From Neodontobutis hainanensis (taxonomy: Eukaryota; Chordata; Actinopteri; Gobiiformes; Odontobutidae), in assembly GCA_024349245.1 (NCBI GenBank), contig JALDNG010000993.1, positions 1 through 64,000 on the forward strand: a stretch of 64,000 nt of DNA. The letters run 5' to 3'. Below, one piece after another: positions 61,818 through 64,000 of this stretch. Every line of letters begins with the position of its first letter. Within the stretch, counting starts at the first letter, position 1. The notes below the pieces were generated by a model. The model was not told the origin of the DNA and made no database searches. It saw only the letters and a program-made list of their open reading frames with translations. Made by a program: the position numbers and the translations under genes.

Positions 61818-62113
61818 ATGAGGATCAGAATAATCATACTATTTTACTTCATGGTACAAATTTAGATTTTTTTTATTTCGTTGATAATATATAAGAAGAC
61901 GATTATTGTTGAAGAAACTCCAACATATGCACGAAGAGATTCTCGATGCAGTCCAAAACCAGGATGGGTTAGAGGTCTCGAATCCTTTAGAAGATATATA
62001 ACGTTGGAACCAGAAGACTTAGCTGCTTTAGAAGAATGGAAACTTAAATGTGCTACTGTATGCCTTTTCCCTTATTTGAGGCCAGAAATACAAGTTCCAA
62101 CGTTCGTTTGTGA
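61818..62113 (+). CDS. small secreted protein, Cys-x33-Cys family, member B
   Basis: ATG 61818 'MRIRIIILFYFM', intron 61854-61895 (42 nt, phase 0), 'KTIIVEETPTYARRDSR', 'CSPKPGWVRGLESF', '...LAALEEWKLKCAT', intron 62058-62080 (23 nt, phase 0), 'ARNTSSNVRL', TGA 62111-62113; 76 aa. The signal peptide is interrupted by the first intron exactly as in member A (57066-57376), and the second intron falls two residues after the second Cys in both. Without the second intron the frame reads on to 62123; splicing is preferred because it matches the paralogue. Charge differs: this copy has basic and acidic patches, member A is acidic. Function unknown. Confidence 0.8.
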
Positions 62114-64000
62114 TTTCATTTAAAATACACTTTAAAAGATTCTTAAATATTGTTCTATTCAAATAAAGTAAATTCATTTGAATATTTGAGGATTATATAA
62201 ATTTTTGGGTTTATAAATAATTACAACGTGGAGATTGACTGCGATATACTTTCTTAAAATCAAAAATTTAAAAATTTAAAATATTTTGATTATCCGTATA
62301 ATTTAGAAATTTTGATAAATATATTAATGAGTACTTCATCCATGTAAGATTATGTTTAATATACGTTATTTTTATAAACTTTATGAATATAAATATTTTT
62401 CATTCTTCGCCATGTAAATTAGAACTTATTTTCCTAAGATTTATAAAGAAGGTCGAATAAATTTCCCAAATTGAAATCTACTTCTTATAACGTCAAAAAT
62501 AGTCAGTCTTGTGTATTTTTGAAATTTGAAGTTCAATTTATCAACTTTTAGATAAATTAACCAAATGTGAAAGTTATCTTCTATCATTTTTCAATAACCA
62601 ATCATTACAAAATCGTTTATTTTAAAATTTCTTTGTTTCTCTAAACCAAATACTGATGTAAATATATTATCTAATCAACTTCAACTTTATCAAAGTTGAG
62701 TGAGACGTAATTGAATGTCTGAAAACAAACAATTTGGACAGAATTTTTTTTATCATGTTATTTTGCTTAATTTAAAAAAAATGAAAATTCAAAAATTTAG
62801 TATATATTCTTTATTTATAACCACACATATCTAAACCTACAATTCCGTGAATAACCAAAATAAACACAAAACATAGTAAATATTTAATCAGATTCAAGTC
62901 TCATGTTATTATATAAATAATTGTCCAAAATTTTTATTCGATGATCACATAAATTTACATGTTTATTAATTTAACTCTGTCAAAATTGTTCAATTATGTT
63001 CTTGTTTAAACAAAAATTAGATCCTCACACCACGTTCAAATCAGGGTTCCTCTAATTGACGTAATTCAAGCTGAATTATTTTAAATGAACGTCAAATTTA
63101 TATGGTACCTCAAATATGTATTGTCATGAATGAACATATTCTTACATTTCTAAATTCTGTAAAATTCTCTGTGTACTTCCTAACTTTGTTGCAGGAAACC
63201 CTAAATGCAAGTATAATTTAAGCTCATGAAGTAAGTTGTAAAATTTCAAAACTAGTTGATTTTTTGTGAAGCATGGATCATTGAAACCTTATCAGAGTCT
63301 CGTCGAAGGGAAGATTTCATTTGCATTCTTCAATGAAGTTCTGATTACTAGGTTTTGATGTTCAGCTATTCACCCTCCTTTTCGCCTCCTCATACAGATG
63401 TTAACACACAGTATCGGTTTAGTGGTACTTTCCACTTCTCATTCGCTTATTATAGAGGCTATACCTTTGCTCTAGTAGCTAATTGGGGTTCAAAACTATC
63501 TATATGCCATATCTGAAGTTGTCTTAAAAGCCTCTTAAATAATCTTCATTAAATCGTTCCTATTAATAAAAGTGAAATGATGCCTTTTTAAATGTTGATA
63601 TTCCTTTCCTAAATTACCTACAGATTAAATTCAAAAACCGAAAAAACCAAAAATTACTAAAATAAAATTTTAATTATAAATTAACTCATAAGGCCAAAAA
63701 AATCGTCGCGCTTATGCGAGTTTCCTTCATTGTGTTGGTGTTTCAAGTTAGGGTATTTAAACACATCAAGATTAAAATATCGAGTTAGTCCCATTAGTTT
63801 TCACACTTATATTTATGCTTGAGGCATGATCAGATAGTATAAAGAATAACAAAAATTTCTTCATAAAAAATGTTCATATGATAATATAATCCAAAATAAT
63901 TTTGTAATTTTTACGAATAAAACAAGAGTGGGATAAAGAAATGGGAAAAATTGGAATTATGGTATATTTGAGTATTGTATGATATGCCCTCCTAATTTAT
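62114..64000. other. mostly non-coding; GC rises near the end
   Basis: 62114-63000 shows no signal. From about 63000 the base composition resembles the first 30 kb. 63358-63516 (+) is a 52-codon frame from ATG ('MFSYSPSFSPPHTDVNTQYR' then '...FAYYRGYTFALVANWG') that may be an exon of a gene continuing outside the window. Confidence 0.35.

Noticed and set aside
1..64000. Bacterial or plasmid reading, CRISPR arrays, ribosome binding sites
   Set aside because: Spliced eukaryotic genes, TFIIH and retrotransposons exclude it; no regularly spaced repeats seen.

Overview
Organism. This is nuclear DNA of an animal-like eukaryote, very AT-rich (about 75-80% by eye). The decisive clue is intron size. 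The annexin, GPATCH11 and TFIIH p62 genes only become intact when GT-AG introns of about 20-29 nt are removed, and the joins restore frame and family alignment exactly. Introns of this size in a metazoan with Ty3/gypsy elements best fit a dicyemid mesozoan (Dicyema-like); an orthonectid is the alternative. This assignment is inference: there is no rRNA or mitochondrial marker in the window.

Layout. 1-3.2 kb: mostly non-coding, with one GC-rich island (1.44-1.64 kb) and coding-like segments on the + strand (2.2-2.9 kb). 3.2-4.35 kb: annexin (-). 4.35-10.5 kb: almost empty. 10.5-14.2 kb: a degenerate K02A2.6-type Ty3/gypsy element (+) between two 42-bp repeats. 15.6-16.4 kb: multi-pass membrane protein, perhaps rhomboid-like (+). 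16.9-17.8 kb: GPATCH11 (-). 20-21.6 kb: probable wreck of another retroelement (-). 22-25 kb: small candidate genes (+). 25.4-27.1 kb: TFIIH subunit p62/GTF2H1 (+), converging on a 75-aa orphan gene (-) at 27.2-27.5 kb. 29.55-29.74 kb: piggyBac-like fragment. 

30-60 kb looks like an AT-rich desert. It carries a scatter of short GC-richer islands, most of which read on the minus strand as AG|exon|GT micro-exons (9-90 nt). More than half are multiples of three, and one two-exon unit is duplicated. I propose one or more micro-exon genes here, with ordinary introns of tens to thousands of bases, in contrast to the 20-29 nt introns of the housekeeping genes. 

57.1 kb (-) and 61.8 kb (+) hold two diverged paralogues of a small secreted protein. 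They share a Cys-x33-Cys core, a PxPxWVxxL motif and both intron positions. No known family was recognised; with the micro-exon array, these are the best candidates for undescribed biology.

Method limits. Splice joins were made by eye. Open frames of 60-80 codons in the AT-rich part are expected by chance by the dozen and were mostly left out.
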